Assembly (NCBI RefSeq): GCF_015710975.1
Contig: NZ_CP049783.1
Span: forward strand, 2,547,501-2,611,500
DNA from: Paenibacillus polymyxa
GTDB lineage: Bacteria > Bacillota > Bacilli > Paenibacillales > Paenibacillaceae
DNA length: 64,000 nt
Direction: 5' to 3'
Shown piece after piece: positions 41,569-51,215 of this stretch; positions within the stretch are counted from its first letter, which is position 1, and every line of letters begins with the position of its first letter. Under the pieces are notes generated by a model that was given only the letters and a program-made list of their open reading frames with translations, had not been told where the DNA came from and ran no database searches. The position numbers and the translations under genes are program-made.

Positions 41569-41901
41569 ATGGAAGCAAAAGCACATGCTAAATCCGTGCG
41601 GATTTCCGCTCGCAAAGTGAAACTTGTTATCGATTTGATTCGTGGCAAGCAGGTAGGTGAGGCGATTGCAATTCTTCGTCACACTCCGAAATCCGCTTCT
41701 CCAGTCGTTGAGAAATTGCTGAATTCTGCTATCGCAAATGCAGATCACAACTACTCCATGGACGTAAATAAATTGGTAGTGTCTGAGGTTTTTGTAAACC
41801 AAGGTCCTACAATGAAACGGTTCCGCCCGCGTGCAATGGGTCGTGCAAGCCGCATCAATAAACGCACCAGTCATATTACTCTGGTGGTATCTGAAAAATA
41901 A
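41569..41901 (+). CDS. rplV: 50S ribosomal protein L22
   Basis: A 110-residue L22 whose long beta-hairpin reaches the exit tunnel near the macrolide site. [20 protein letters not shown] and the hairpin [20 protein letters not shown] are normal. ATG 41569 follows GAGGAGGTAA; the in-frame ATG at 41551 precedes the ribosome site and is rejected. Confidence 0.97.
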   Translation: MEAKAHAKSVRISARKVKLVIDLIRGKQVGEAIAILRHTPKSASPVVEKLLNSAIANADHNYSMDVNKLVVSEVFVNQGPTMKRFRPRAMGRASRINKRTSHITLVVSEK

Positions 41902-41914
41902 GGAGGGAAAACGT

Positions 41915-42580
41915 GTGGGCCAAAAGGTAAATCCCGTCGGACTCCGAATCGGTATTATTCGTGATTGGGAATCCAAATGGTATGCAGGCAAAGATTTCGG
42001 TGATCTTTTGCTAGAAGACGTTAAGATTCGTGAGCATCTGAAGAAAAGATTGAAAGACTCCGCTGTATCCCGTGTTGAAATCGAGAGAGCAGCTAACCGT
42101 GTCAACGTAACGATTCACACTGCGAAACCAGGTATGGTTATCGGTAAGGGTGGTTCCGAAGTTGAAAATCTGCGTAATGAAATCACTAAAATCGCAGGCG
42201 GTAAAAAGGTACACATCAATATTTCTGAAATTAAAAATCCTGAACTGGATGCAATTCTTGTTGCTGAAAGCATTGCACAACAATTGGAACGTCGTGTTTC
42301 TTTCCGTCGTGCGTTGAAACAAGCAATTCAAAGAACTATGCGTTCCGGTGCAAAAGGAATTAAAACTCAAGTAGGCGGACGTCTTGGCGGTGCCGAAATC
42401 GCTCGTTCCGAAGGATACAGCGAAGGAACTGTTCCACTGCATACGCTTCGTGCTGACATCGACTACGGTACAGCAGAGGCTCATACTACTTATGGCCGTC
42501 TTGGCGTAAAAGTATGGATCTATCGTGGAGAGGTTCTTCCTCCAGCTAAGAAACAAGCTCCTCAGGAAGGAGGCAACTAA
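41915..42580 (+). CDS. rpsC: 30S ribosomal protein S3
   Basis: A 221-residue S3 at the mRNA entry channel. [21 protein letters not shown] starts it, the KH RNA-binding domain has [15 protein letters not shown] near residues 72-86, and the C-terminal domain is complete. GTG 41915 follows AGGAGGG by 7 nt; a longer in-frame opening at 41831 lies inside rplV. Confidence 0.96.
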   Translation: MGQKVNPVGLRIGIIRDWESKWYAGKDFGDLLLEDVKIREHLKKRLKDSAVSRVEIERAANRVNVTIHTAKPGMVIGKGGSEVENLRNEITKIAGGKKVHINISEIKNPELDAILVAESIAQQLERRVSFRRALKQAIQRTMRSGAKGIKTQVGGRLGGAEIARSEGYSEGTVPLHTLRADIDYGTAEAHTTYGRLGVKVWIYRGEVLPPAKKQAPQEGGN

Positions 42581-42582
42581 TC

Positions 42583-43017
42583 ATGTTGGTACCTAAACGC
42601 GTAAAACATCGTAAACAACAACGTGGTCATATGAAGGGTCGTGCAAAAGGCGGTACTACACTGAATTTCGGTGAGTACGGTTTGCAAGCTACTGAACCAG
42701 CATGGATCACTAACCGTCAAATCGAAGCTGCTCGTATTGCGATGACTCGTTACATCAAACGTGGTGGTAAGGTTTGGATTAAAATATTCCCTGACAAACC
42801 AATTACTCAAAAGCCTCTTGAGGTTCGTATGGGTAGTGGTAAAGGTAACGTAGAAAAATGGGTTGCAGTAGTGAAACCAGGTAAGATCATGTTTGAACTT
42901 GCTGGTGTACCGGAAGAGATTGCTCGTGAAGCAATGCGTCTTGCCGCTCACAAACTGCCAATCAAAACTAAGTTTGTGAAACGTGAAGAATTGGGTGGTG
43001 AAGCAAATGAAGGCTAG
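42583..43017 (+). CDS. rplP: 50S ribosomal protein L16
   Basis: A 144-residue L16, which supports the A-site tRNA elbow. [30 protein letters not shown] opens it, followed by [14 protein letters not shown] and [30 protein letters not shown] within the end of rpsC serves as its ribosome site. Its last 11 bases overlap rpmC. Confidence 0.97.
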   Translation: MLVPKRVKHRKQQRGHMKGRAKGGTTLNFGEYGLQATEPAWITNRQIEAARIAMTRYIKRGGKVWIKIFPDKPITQKPLEVRMGSGKGNVEKWVAVVKPGKIMFELAGVPEEIAREAMRLAAHKLPIKTKFVKREELGGEANEG

Positions 43018-43204
43018 TGAATTCCGCAACCTTACCACTGCTGAAATCGAACAAAAGATCTCTGGTTTTAAAGAAGAACTTTTCAACCTTCGTTTTCAAC
43101 TCGCTACCGGTCAGCTTGATAACCCGACTCGGATCGGTGCTGTGCGTAAGGAAATTGCTCGTGCTAAAACTGTGATCCGTGAAAGAGAACTTGGGATTAG
43201 CTAA
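43007..43204 (+). CDS. rpmC: 50S ribosomal protein L29
   Basis: A 65-residue two-helix L29 at the tunnel exit. It starts [20 protein letters not shown] and contains [23 protein letters not shown]. The start overlaps the end of rplP, with GGGTGGTG as ribosome site, implying translational coupling. Confidence 0.96.
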   Translation: MKASEFRNLTTAEIEQKISGFKEELFNLRFQLATGQLDNPTRIGAVRKEIARAKTVIRERELGIS

Positions 43205-43254
43205 GATATTAGACCGGGTGGAAATTCCGCCTGTAATTAGGAAGGAGGCCAACA

Positions 43255-43518
43255 ATGAGCGAACGTAATGCCCGTAAAGTATTAGTCGGTAAAGTAGTCA
43301 GCGACAAAATGGATAAAACGATTGTGATTGCTGTAGAAACTTACAAAAAACATGATCTCTATCATAAACGCATTAAAGTGACTAAAAAATTCAAAGCTCA
43401 TGATGAAAACAACACTGCACAAATCGGTGATACTGTTAAAATCATGGAAACTCGTCCTTTGTCCAAAGACAAAAACTGGAGACTGGTCGAAATCGTTGAA
43501 AAAGCTGTTATAATCTAA
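43255..43518 (+). CDS. rpsQ: 30S ribosomal protein S17
   Basis: An 87-residue OB-fold S17, early binder of 16S r[36 protein letters not shown] and [21 protein letters not shown] are typical. GAAGGAGGCC precedes the ATG. Thirty-four bases separate it from rplN. Confidence 0.96.
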   Translation: MSERNARKVLVGKVVSDKMDKTIVIAVETYKKHDLYHKRIKVTKKFKAHDENNTAQIGDTVKIMETRPLSKDKNWRLVEIVEKAVII

Positions 43519-43552
43519 TGTAGTGTAGTTTTTCCGAAAGGAGGATAAATAA

Positions 43553-43921
43553 ATGATTCAACCATTTACACGTTTGACTGTAGCTGACAATTCCGGCGCG
43601 AAGGAACTGATGTGTATCCGTGTGCTCGGTGGTACGGGACGTCGTACAGCTCAAATTGGTGACCTGATCGTTTGTTCCGTAAAACAAGCAACACCAGGCG
43701 GCGTTGTCAAAAAGGGTGATGTAGTAAGAGCGGTTGTCGTTCGCACTAAACGTTCTATCCGCCGTAAAGACGGTTCCTACATCGGATTTGATGAGAACGC
43801 AGCAGTGGTCGTTAAAGAAGACAAGAGCCCACGCGGTACTCGTATTTTCGGACCAGTTGCTCGCGAACTTCGTGACAAGGACTTCATGAAAATCGTTTCC
43901 TTGGCTCCGGAAGTGATCTAA
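43553..43921 (+). CDS. rplN: 50S ribosomal protein L14
   Basis: A 122-residue L14, at the intersubunit face and the binding platform of Rsf[29 protein letters not shown] opens it, and [26 protein letters not shown] closes the conserved part. AAAGGAGGATAA precedes the ATG. Confidence 0.97.
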   Translation: MIQPFTRLTVADNSGAKELMCIRVLGGTGRRTAQIGDLIVCSVKQATPGGVVKKGDVVRAVVVRTKRSIRRKDGSYIGFDENAAVVVKEDKSPRGTRIFGPVARELRDKDFMKIVSLAPEVI

Positions 43922-43957
43922 ATTCACCTTAAAATGTGCCCGTAGGAGGTGTACGAA

Positions 43958-44311
43958 ATGCCAAAAGTGAAAAAAGTTCTGGAATCCCATAACAACAAGC
44001 TGCACGTCAAAAAAGACGACACTGTTCTGGTGATTACAGGTAAAGATAAAGGTAAAAAAGGTCGCGTTATCGCTGCTTACCCTCGTCAAAACCGTGTGCT
44101 TGTGGAAGGTGTTAACATGATTAAAAAACACCAAAAGCCTAATCAGCTGAATCCACAAGGCGGCATCATCGAGAAAGAAGCTCCGATTCACGTTTCCAAC
44201 GTTATGCACATTGATCCGAAGAGCGGAAAAGTAACTCGTGTGGGTTACAAGGTTTTGGACAACGGAAAAAAAGTGCGCATTGCAAAACGTTCAGGCGAAG
44301 TGATCGACTAA
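43958..44311 (+). CDS. rplX: 50S ribosomal protein L24
   Basis: A 117-residue L24, an assembly initiator. The KOW motif [20 protein letters not shown] lies near residues 19-38, and [19 protein letters not shown] follows. ATG 43958 follows TAGGAGGTG; an in-frame ATG nine bases upstream is inside that site. Confidence 0.96.
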   Translation: MPKVKKVLESHNNKLHVKKDDTVLVITGKDKGKKGRVIAAYPRQNRVLVEGVNMIKKHQKPNQLNPQGGIIEKEAPIHVSNVMHIDPKSGKVTRVGYKVLDNGKKVRIAKRSGEVID

Positions 44312-44343
44312 TTATTTTTTTGAAGAAAGGAGGACTATGATTC

Positions 44344-44889
44344 ATGGCAACAACAAGAATGAAAGAACGTTTCTTGAAAGAAATCACTCCTGCTTTGATG
44401 CAGAAGTTCAACTATACAACAGTGATGCAAGTGCCTAAAATCGAGAAAGTTGTAATCAACATGGGTGTTGGCGACGCAGTCCAAAACTCCAAAGTGCTTG
44501 ATTCGGCTCTCAACGACATGCAGCTGATCGCTGGTCAAAAACCAGTTATCACTCGCGCAAAAAAATCTATTGCAGGTTTTAAATTGCGTGAAAACATGCC
44601 GATCGGTGTAAAGGTAACACTTCGTGGCGAGCGTATGTATTATTTCTTGGACAAATTGTTCAACATCACACTCCCTCGCGTACGTGACTTCCATGGCGTA
44701 TCAACAAAAGCTTTCGACGGACGTGGTAACTACACGCTTGGTTTGAAAGAACAGTTGATCTTCCCGGAAATCGAGTACGATCAAGTTGATAAAGTTCGTG
44801 GTATGGATATCGTTATCGTAACGACTGCCAAGACTGACGAAGAGTCCCGTGAGCTTCTGACTCAGCTGGGCATGCCTTTCGCGAAATAA
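44344..44889 (+). CDS. rplE: 50S ribosomal protein L5
   Basis: A 181-residue L5, which binds 5S rRNA and the P-site tRNA region. [21 protein letters not shown] near residues 31-50 and the [16 protein letters not shown] stretch are typical, as is the [15 protein letters not shown] segment. AAAGGAGGAC lies about 10 nt before the ATG. Confidence 0.97.
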   Translation: MATTRMKERFLKEITPALMQKFNYTTVMQVPKIEKVVINMGVGDAVQNSKVLDSALNDMQLIAGQKPVITRAKKSIAGFKLRENMPIGVKVTLRGERMYYFLDKLFNITLPRVRDFHGVSTKAFDGRGNYTLGLKEQLIFPEIEYDQVDKVRGMDIVIVTTAKTDEESRELLTQLGMPFAK

Positions 44890-44901
44890 TGTTGGCATAA
44901 C

Positions 44902-44942
44902 GTTTCGGGCGTCTGATTTAAAGACACCCTGTTCTCCGAAAC
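44902..44942 (+). promoter_or_regulatory. Hairpin between rplE and rpsN
   Basis: GTTTCGG at 44902-44908 pairs with CCGAAAC at 44936-44942, and the enclosed GTCT/AGAC can pair. No T run follows. Its role is unknown. Confidence 0.4.
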
Positions 44943-44964
44943 TATTTAGGAGGTGTCAGGCTAA

Positions 44965-45150
44965 GTGGCAAAAACTTCAATGAAAGTCAAACAACAACGC
45001 GCACCAAAGTTTAAAGTTCGTGCTTATACTCGTTGCGAACGTTGTGGTCGTCCACATTCGGTGCTGCAAAAGTTTAAGATCTGCAGAATTTGCTTCCGTG
45101 AATTAGCTTATAAAGGCCAGATTCCTGGCGTGAAAAAAGCAAGCTGGTAA
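44965..45150 (+). CDS. rpsN: 30S ribosomal protein S14, zinc (type Z) form
   Basis: A 61-residue short S14 with a zinc ribbon formed by C24, C27, C40 and C43. This is the zinc-dependent form; a zinc-free copy may exist elsewhere in the genome. It starts at GTG 44965, after TTAGGAGGTG, giving [21 protein letters not shown]. Confidence 0.96.
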   Translation: MAKTSMKVKQQRAPKFKVRAYTRCERCGRPHSVLQKFKICRICFRELAYKGQIPGVKKASW

Positions 45151-45182
45151 AAAGTCCTGTTTGGGAAGGAGGTTTATACACA

Positions 45183-45581
45183 ATGACTATGTCTGATCCA
45201 ATTGCAGATATGCTTACTCGTATTCGTAACGCGAACACTGTTCGCCACGAAACAGTGGAAATGCCTGCATCTACAATGAAAAAACAAATCGCCGACATCC
45301 TGAAACGTGAAGGATTCATTCGTGATGCGGAATTTGTTGAAGATAGCAAACAAGGGATCATCCGTATTTTCTTGAAATACGGTGCGAACAACGAGCGTGT
45401 TATCACAGGTTTGAAAAGAATCAGTAAACCAGGTCTTCGCGTTTACACGAAGAGCAATGAGATTCCACGCGTACTGGGTGGACTCGGGATCGCAATCATT
45501 TCAACATCCAAAGGTATCATGACCGACAAAGAAGCACGTCAGTCCAAAGCCGGCGGAGAAGTGGTTTGCTACGTTTGGTAA
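45183..45581 (+). CDS. rpsH: 30S ribosomal protein S8
   Basis: A 132-residue S8, binder of central-domain 16S rRNA and, in E. coli, repressor of the spc operon. It starts [20 protein letters not shown] and ends with the conserved [22 protein letters not shown] pattern (here [10 protein letters not shown]). GGGAAGGAGGTTT precedes the ATG. Confidence 0.97.
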   Translation: MTMSDPIADMLTRIRNANTVRHETVEMPASTMKKQIADILKREGFIRDAEFVEDSKQGIIRIFLKYGANNERVITGLKRISKPGLRVYTKSNEIPRVLGGLGIAIISTSKGIMTDKEARQSKAGGEVVCYVW

Positions 45582-45614
45582 TTTAACGTTTAAAAGATAG
45601 GAGGTGCAACAGAT

Positions 45615-46157
45615 ATGTCCCGTATTGGTCGTAAACCAATCACAGTACCAAGTGGTGTTGACGTGACTTTGAACAACACAGTGATCACAGTTAAAGGTCC
45701 TAAAGGAACATTGACTCGTGAGCTTCATAAAGACATGTCCGTTACTGTGGAAAATAATGAAATTAATGTAGTTCGTCCTTCGGACAACAAACTTCACCGC
45801 TCTTTGCATGGAACAACCCGCAGCGTTGTCAATAACATGGTAAGTGGTGTAACTGAAGGCTTTTCAAAATCTCTGGAGCTGGTTGGGGTCGGATATCGTG
45901 CAAGCAAATCCGGAGATAAAATCGTTCTGAACGTTGGATACTCTCATCCGGTTGAAATTTCACCGGAAGCGGGCATCGAATTCGAAGTTCCTTCGAACAC
46001 TAAAATCATCGTTCGCGGAATTGATAAAGAGCGCGTAGGTGCCTATGCTGCTAAAATCCGTTCCGTTCGTGAACCTGAACCGTACAAAGGTAAAGGGATT
46101 AAATACGAAGGCGAGCGCATCATCCGTAAAGAAGGTAAAGCCGGTAAGAAGAAATAA
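45615..46157 (+). CDS. rplF: 50S ribosomal protein L6
   Basis: A 180-residue L6 near the factor-binding site. Two similar domains are visible: the start [19 protein letters not shown] and the C-terminal signature with [30 protein letters not shown] precedes the ATG. The stop codon lies in a perfect nine-base hairpin. Confidence 0.97.
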   Translation: MSRIGRKPITVPSGVDVTLNNTVITVKGPKGTLTRELHKDMSVTVENNEINVVRPSDNKLHRSLHGTTRSVVNNMVSGVTEGFSKSLELVGVGYRASKSGDKIVLNVGYSHPVEISPEAGIEFEVPSNTKIIVRGIDKERVGAYAAKIRSVREPEPYKGKGIKYEGERIIRKEGKAGKKK

Positions 46158-46198
46158 GTTTCTTACCGACTTTTGTGCGGTCTTTCTACTGGAAAGAC
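46142..46198 (+). promoter_or_regulatory. Hairpins across the rplF stop and spacer
   Basis: CGGTAAGAA at 46142-46150 pairs with TTCTTACCG at 46160-46168, enclosing the rplF stop codon. A second hairpin, GTCTTTC-TACTG-GAAAGAC, is at 46180-46198, and TTCTTTTTT follows 8 nt later. It could slow or partly end transcription, or protect RNA ends. Confidence 0.5.
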
Positions 46199-46272
46199 TT
46201 GTACTTCTTTTTTACCCAGTGCGTCTTAGTATAAAGTTCTAAAAGGCAAACTGAAGGGAGTGAAAACTTGAG

Positions 46273-46641
46273 ATGATTACAAAACAAGATAAAAATAAAG
46301 CGCGTGTCAGAAGACATCTGCGTGTACGTAAGAAAATCGAAGGTACGGCTGTACGTCCTCGTTTGAACGTATTCCGCTCTTCCAAGCATATCTATGCACA
46401 ACTGATTGATGATGTTGCTGGTGTAACATTGGTTTCTGCATCCACTATGGATAAAGAGCTGAGCAGCGAAATCAAAAACGGTGGTAGTGTAGAAGCAGCT
46501 CGTAAGGTTGGCGAACTCGTTGCTAAACGTGCGAAAGAAAAAGGCCATGCTAACATCGTATTTGATCGTGGTGGATACTTGTATCATGGACGGATTCAAG
46601 CTTTGGCTGATGCAGCTCGCGAAGCAGGCCTTGAATTCTAA
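46273..46641 (+). CDS. rplR: 50S ribosomal protein L18
   Basis: A 122-residue L18, which binds 5S rRNA together with L5 and L25. [26 protein letters not shown] residues open it (here [14 protein letters not shown]), and [26 protein letters not shown] closes it. GAAGGGAGTG precedes the ATG. The preceding gap of 115 nt carries the rplF hairpins. Confidence 0.96.
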   Translation: MITKQDKNKARVRRHLRVRKKIEGTAVRPRLNVFRSSKHIYAQLIDDVAGVTLVSASTMDKELSSEIKNGGSVEAARKVGELVAKRAKEKGHANIVFDRGGYLYHGRIQALADAAREAGLEF

Positions 46642-46668
46642 GACATTTCTCAAAAGGAGGTTAACGAC

Positions 46669-47166
46669 TTGCGTGTAGATCCGAATACTTTGGAACTGAC
46701 TGAAAGAGTAGTAAATATTAATCGTGTAGCTAAAGTTGTCAAAGGCGGACGCCGTTTTAGCTTCAGTGCTCTGGTAGTAGTGGGCGACGGCAACGGCTGG
46801 GTAGGCGCTGGAATCGGTAAAGCGGGCGAAGTACCTGATGCGATTCGCAAAGGTATTGAAGATGCTAAGAAAAACCTGGTTCACGTTCCACTCGTAGGCA
46901 CAACAATTCCTCACCTTGTTACAGGTAAGTTCGGTGCTGGCCGGGTTCTGTTGAAACCGGCATCGGAAGGTACTGGGGTTATCGCTGGTGGTCCAGTTCG
47001 TGCTGTTCTGGAACTTGCTGGTGTAGGTGATATCTTGACAAAATCTTTGGGTTCTTCGAATTCCATGAATATGGTCAATGCGACTTTGGAAGGTTTGTCC
47101 CGCTTGAAACGCGCTGAAGATGTTGCTAAATTGCGCGGCAAATCCATCGAAGAGCTGCTGGGCTAA
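46669..47166 (+). CDS. rpsE: 30S ribosomal protein S5
   Basis: A 165-residue S5, important for decoding fidelity and mRNA unwinding. The N-terminal domain has [22 protein letters not shown], whose residues VKGGRRF are the spectinomycin-contact loop, and the C-terminal domain ends with [16 protein letters not shown]. It starts at TTG 46669 behind AAAAGGAGG. Confidence 0.96.
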   Translation: MRVDPNTLELTERVVNINRVAKVVKGGRRFSFSALVVVGDGNGWVGAGIGKAGEVPDAIRKGIEDAKKNLVHVPLVGTTIPHLVTGKFGAGRVLLKPASEGTGVIAGGPVRAVLELAGVGDILTKSLGSSNSMNMVNATLEGLSRLKRAEDVAKLRGKSIEELLG

Positions 47167-47178
47167 GGAGGGAATATC

Positions 47179-47364
47179 ATGGCGAAATTAGAAATTACCC
47201 TCGTTCGTTCGTTGATCGGCCGTCCTGGTACTCAGAGAACGACTGTTAAAACGCTCGGCTTGCGTAAAATCAATCATAAAGTAGTTCAACCCGACAATGC
47301 AGCGATTCGCGGGATGATTAATCAAGTTAGCCATTTGGTTTCTGTTAAAGAAATCGAGGCTTAA
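47179..47364 (+). CDS. rpmD: 50S ribosomal protein L30
   Basis: A 61-residue L30 beginning [20 protein letters not shown] and containing [21 protein letters not shown]. Twelve bases separate it from rpsE, with AAGGAGGG as ribosome site. Length and sequence are ordinary. Confidence 0.96.
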   Translation: MAKLEITLVRSLIGRPGTQRTTVKTLGLRKINHKVVQPDNAAIRGMINQVSHLVSVKEIEA

Positions 47365-47407
47365 GAAATAAAGTATTTTAACAATAATCAAGGAGGTGCA
47401 ACGAACG

Positions 47408-47848
47408 ATGAAGTTACATGAGCTTTCCCCAGCTCCAGGCTCCCGCAAAGAACGTAAACGTTTGGGTCGTGGTCCTAGTAGCGGTACGGGTAAAACTTCT
47501 GGTCGTGGTCATAAGGGTCAAAACGCTCGTTCCGGCGGTGGTGTACGTCCGGGCTTCGAGGGTGGTCAAAACCCACTGTATCGTCGCTTGCCTAAACGCG
47601 GTTTCGTAAATCCTACTCGTAAAGAGTATGCGGTTTTGAATATCGAAGATTTGAACAGTTTTGCAGCGGGTACAGAAGTAAGCCCTGAGTTTTTGCTGAA
47701 CAATGGTATTGTGAAGAACGCGAAATCCGGAATTAAAATTCTGGGTAACGGTGAAATCACTGTGAAATTGACAGTTAAAGCGAACAAGTTCTCTCAATCT
47801 GCGGTAGAGAAAATTGAAGCTGCCGGCGGTAAAACCGAGGTGATCTAA
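47408..47848 (+). CDS. rplO: 50S ribosomal protein L15
   Basis: A 146-residue L15. [22 protein letters not shown] is followed by the glycine-rich tail that penetrates 23S rRNA ([20 protein letters not shown]) and by [21 protein letters not shown] 47408 follows AAGGAGGTGC. Its TAA stop shares a base with the secY ATG. Confidence 0.96.
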   Translation: MKLHELSPAPGSRKERKRLGRGPSSGTGKTSGRGHKGQNARSGGGVRPGFEGGQNPLYRRLPKRGFVNPTRKEYAVLNIEDLNSFAAGTEVSPEFLLNNGIVKNAKSGIKILGNGEITVKLTVKANKFSQSAVEKIEAAGGKTEVI

Positions 47849-49146
47849 TGTTCAAGACCCTGAAAAATATATGGCGGGTTGAGGATCTTAGAACCCGAAT
47901 CCTGTTTACCCTGTTTATACTCTTTGTATATCGTATTGGCTCCTTCGTGCCGGTTCCCGGTGTGAATAAGCAAGTCTTTACTTCTCAGGATCAGGCAGGA
48001 AGCGAGTTGTTTGGACTCCTTAACACCTTCTCAGGGGGCGCGTTGTATCAGTTTTCGATCTTCGCCCTCGGGATTATGCCATATATTACAGCGTCCATCA
48101 TTGTACAGTTGCTGTCAATGGACGTGATTCCGAAACTTGCGGAATGGGCTAAACAAGGAGAGCATGGTAAAAAGAAATTGGCTCAAATTACACGGTATGG
48201 TACTGTAATACTGGGCTTAATCCAAGCATTCGGAACGTCGATTGGTTTCAATCGACTGTACGGTGCAGCAATGATTCCAGGTGCTACTTTTGCCGATTAT
48301 CTGGTTATTGCCATTGTGCTTACAGCAGGGACTACGTTCCTTATGTGGCTCGGTGAGCAAATTACTGAAAAGGGAATCGGTAATGGTATCTCTATTGTAA
48401 TCTTTGCAGGGATCGCGGCAGGTATTCCAAGACATATTCGGACGATTGTAGAATCTCAGTTTATTCAAGCAGATCAGCTGTTTATGAATATCCTGAAGGC
48501 AATTATCATTGCCTTGGTGGTTGTTCTGATTATTGTGGGTGTTATCTACATCCAACAAGGTATTCGGAAAATTCCAGTACAATACGCTAAACGTGTAGTT
48601 GGCAACAAGATGTACGGTGGCCAGAATACGCATATTCCGATGAAAATAAATGCGGCAGGCGTTATTCCGGTAATCTTTGCGGTATCATTGCTGCAATTCC
48701 CGACAATTATTGCGAGTTTCTGGGCAGATCATGCTTGGGCTAAGTGGATTACCACTTACTTGTATTATGACAAGCCGCTGGGCATGGTTTTGTATGTCGT
48801 AATGATTATCGGTTTCACATTCTTCTATACCTTTGTACAGATGAATCCGCAGCAAATGGCCGACAACATGAAGAAAAACGGCGGTTATATCCCGGGTATT
48901 CGCCCAGGTAAAGCTACGGAGAAATACTTGACACGAGTAATGTCACGTTTGACAATGACAGGAGCTTTGTTTCTGGCAGTCATATCCGTTTTGCCGGTAT
49001 TCTTCGGTTCGCTTTCGGGCTTGCCTCGTTCCGTGCAAATTGGCGGTACTTCATTGCTCATCATTATTGGTGTAGCATTGGATACGATGAAGCAAATCGA
49101 AAGCCAACTGATCAAACGCCATTACAAAGGCTTCATCAACAAATAG
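47848..49146 (+). CDS. secY: SecY, protein translocase channel
   Basis: A 432-residue membrane protein with ten expected transmembrane helices, forming the SecYEG channel. The signatures GGALYQFSIFALGIMPYITAS-type helix 2 plug region and the cytoplasmic loop with MNPQQMADNMKKNGGYIPGIRPGKAT are visible. It starts at ATG 47848, overlapping the rplO stop. A terminator-like hairpin lies between it and adk. Confidence 0.97.
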   Translation: MFKTLKNIWRVEDLRTRILFTLFILFVYRIGSFVPVPGVNKQVFTSQDQAGSELFGLLNTFSGGALYQFSIFALGIMPYITASIIVQLLSMDVIPKLAEWAKQGEHGKKKLAQITRYGTVILGLIQAFGTSIGFNRLYGAAMIPGATFADYLVIAIVLTAGTTFLMWLGEQITEKGIGNGISIVIFAGIAAGIPRHIRTIVESQFIQADQLFMNILKAIIIALVVVLIIVGVIYIQQGIRKIPVQYAKRVVGNKMYGGQNTHIPMKINAAGVIPVIFAVSLLQFPTIIASFWADHAWAKWITTYLYYDKPLGMVLYVVMIIGFTFFYTFVQMNPQQMADNMKKNGGYIPGIRPGKATEKYLTRVMSRLTMTGALFLAVISVLPVFFGSLSGLPRSVQIGGTSLLIIIGVALDTMKQIESQLIKRHYKGFINK

Positions 49147-49152
49147 GCAATA

Positions 49153-49193
49153 GGTACCGGCATAGGATGTTCGCATGCTTACCGGCACCTTTT
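49153..49193 (+). terminator. Weak terminator-like hairpin between secY and adk
   Basis: GGTACCGG and CCGGCACC pair except for one A-C mismatch over a 20-base loop, and four T residues follow. It may reduce rather than stop transcription into adk. Confidence 0.4.
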
Positions 49194-49236
49194 GTGCTGT
49201 TTCTTGTGTAGGGGTCGTCTTGAGGAGTGACAGATT

Positions 49237-49881
49237 GTGAATATTTTGATCATGGGCCCTCCGGGGGCTGGTAAAGGTACACAAGCAGATGTCATTGTGA
49301 AGGAGTTCGGCATTCCTCATATCTCGACAGGTGATGCGTTTCGCCTAGCGATGAAACAGGGAACACCTATTGGCATTAAAGCCAAAGAGTATATTGACAA
49401 GGGTGAACTTGTTCCGGATGATGTAACAATCGGTATCGTTGAAGAACGGCTGCAGCAGCCTGATTGCAAGAAAGGTTTCTTGCTGGACGGTTTTCCAAGA
49501 ACTTTAGCTCAAGCTGAAGCCTTGGATCAAATTTTGGGCCGTTTGAATACGAAGCTGGATGATGTCATCAACCTGAAAGTGGACCGTGACAACTTGTTGG
49601 CACGAATCACAGGACGGCGAGTTTGTAAAAGCTGCGGAGCTAGCTATCATATTGTCTTTAATCCTCCTAAGGTTGAAGGCATTTGCGATAAAGACGGTGG
49701 TGAACTCTATCAGCGTCCTGACGATAACGAAGATAGCGTAAGAACACGACTTGACGAATATAGTAATAAAACAGCACCACTCCTCACGTTTTATGAGAAC
49801 CAGAATCTTCTGCGTCATATTGACGGAGAACAGGATATTGATGTGGTTTCCCAAAATATCGTGTCCTTGTTGCGGGGTTAG
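49237..49881 (+). CDS. adk: Adenylate kinase, zinc-containing
   Basis: A 214-residue enzyme that interconverts AMP, ADP and ATP. The P-loop is GPPGAGKGTQA near residues 7-17, the AMP-binding DGFPRT is near 84-89, and the long LID domain has the Gram-positive zinc site C130, C133, C150 and D153. It starts at GTG 49237 after TTGAGGAGTG. Position after secY is conserved. Confidence 0.97.
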   Translation: MNILIMGPPGAGKGTQADVIVKEFGIPHISTGDAFRLAMKQGTPIGIKAKEYIDKGELVPDDVTIGIVEERLQQPDCKKGFLLDGFPRTLAQAEALDQILGRLNTKLDDVINLKVDRDNLLARITGRRVCKSCGASYHIVFNPPKVEGICDKDGGELYQRPDDNEDSVRTRLDEYSNKTAPLLTFYENQNLLRHIDGEQDIDVVSQNIVSLLRG

Positions 49882-49886
49882 CTGTA

Positions 49887-50426
49887 ATGATCATTTGCAA
49901 GTCGGGGACGGAATCAAGCTTTATGAGGAAAGCTAGGAAAATGAATTCGGCAACGAGTTATTTCTTAGCAGGACACATCGAGCCCGGTATTACGACCGGT
50001 GAACTTGATCATTTAGCTGATCGGTATATTCGCAGTCAGGGAGCTGTGCCGTCTTTTAAAGGTTATAACGGTTTTCCTGCTAGCATTTGCGCTTCAGTCA
50101 ACGAACAACTGGTGCACGGATTTCCCGGCAAACGCAAGTTAAACAAAGGCGATGTCATTACGAAAACTCGCCAGTTTACAATGTCGCATGCCATTCGGCA
50201 ATATATTGAGAATCCAAACCGTGGTATTCCTGAGCAGGGGCCGAGGCTGAAAACCGGCATTGTGCTGGCTATTGAATCAATGATTCCAATAGGTGCTCGC
50301 CTTGTAGGGACGCTGGAAGACAACTGGACGGTCGTTACGATGAACGTAATCTCTTGTACTCATTTTGAGCAAGTGGTGACGGGCGAAGCGGACGGCATGG
50401 ACATTTTCACGAAACTGAGTGCGTAG
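49887..50426 (+). CDS. Methionine aminopeptidase homologue lacking the catalytic core
   Basis: This 179-residue frame is clearly related to type I methionine aminopeptidase (about 248 residues) and sits at the conserved map position between adk and infA. It matches the N-terminal part through SFKGYNGFPASICASVNEQLVHGFPG and GDVIT, then jumps to SHAIRQYIE and on to GPRLKTGIVLAIE and NWTVVT. The block that should hold the two metal-binding aspartates (usual SIDIGxxYxGYHGDSA) and the GHGIG histidine is absent, in frame. Two glutamate regions remain (VLAIES, CTHFEQ). It cannot bind the usual metal pair, so a working enzyme must be encoded elsewhere. The ribosome site is weak. It may be a decaying copy or a non-catalytic protein. 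Confidence 0.85.
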   Translation: MIICKSGTESSFMRKARKMNSATSYFLAGHIEPGITTGELDHLADRYIRSQGAVPSFKGYNGFPASICASVNEQLVHGFPGKRKLNKGDVITKTRQFTMSHAIRQYIENPNRGIPEQGPRLKTGIVLAIESMIPIGARLVGTLEDNWTVVTMNVISCTHFEQVVTGEADGMDIFTKLSA

Positions 50427-50435
50427 GTGATTGGA

Positions 50436-50744
50436 ATGAATCAGCAAGGAAACCTGCAAATCGGTCAGCTGGTGAAGATTCTGAAGGGCAGAGGTGCCGG
50501 ACAGATTGCGGTTGTCGTTTCAATAGCAGATAGCAGGTTTGTGTATATTGCGGATGGGGATAAACGAAAGTTTGATCAAGCGAAGAAGAAAAATGTTCTT
50601 CATTTGGTACCTCAGCCAAAGATTAGTAGCGAGATTGTAAATAGTTTAAACGAAAGCGGTCGGGTGACGAACGGAAAACTGCGGCATGCAGTGAAAACTT
50701 TCCTGGAATCGTCCGAATACCAAGCTGAAGAGAAAGGAGACTGA
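50436..50744 (+). CDS. KOW-domain RNA-binding protein
   Basis: A 102-residue protein with an N-terminal KOW-like motif ([22 protein letters not shown] near residues 9-30) like those of L14e/L6e-type proteins, and a basic, lysine-rich middle. A similar short gene lies between map and infA in B. subtilis. A role at the ribosome or with rRNA is inferred from the fold and position only. ATG 50436 is used; GTG 50427, directly after the map homologue stop, is possible. Confidence 0.82.
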   Translation: MNQQGNLQIGQLVKILKGRGAGQIAVVVSIADSRFVYIADGDKRKFDQAKKKNVLHLVPQPKISSEIVNSLNESGRVTNGKLRHAVKTFLESSEYQAEEKGD

Positions 50745-50746
50745 CT

Positions 50747-50962
50747 TTGGCCAAAGAAGATGTCATTGAGGTTGAAGGTACGGTAATCGAGCCACTGCCG
50801 AACGCTACGTTCAAGGTAGAGCTGGAGAACGGTCATCAAATTCTTGCTCATGTTTCCGGAAAGCTGCGGATGCACTTTATCCGTATTTTGACAGGCGACA
50901 AGGTGGTTGTACAGTTATCGCCTTACGATTTAACCAAAGGCCGTATAACGTACCGCAAGTAA
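50747..50962 (+). CDS. infA: Translation initiation factor IF-1
   Basis: A 71-residue OB-fold factor that blocks the A site during initiation. It reads [20 protein letters not shown] and [32 protein letters not shown] residues as expected. The start is TTG 50747, behind GAAAGGAGA, two bases after the preceding gene. Confidence 0.96.
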   Translation: MAKEDVIEVEGTVIEPLPNATFKVELENGHQILAHVSGKLRMHFIRILTGDKVVVQLSPYDLTKGRITYRK

Positions 50963-51059
50963 TTCATGCAGGTTTTTATTAAACGTACATCATTTAAAAA
51001 AACTTGTTTTGCTCGGCAAAACGATGTGAATGTTCACGAAGCGAGTTTTACCAGGGTAA

Positions 51060-51194
<135 letters not shown>

Positions 51195-51215
51195 TAGAAG
51201 GGGGTGTAGCGTAAA

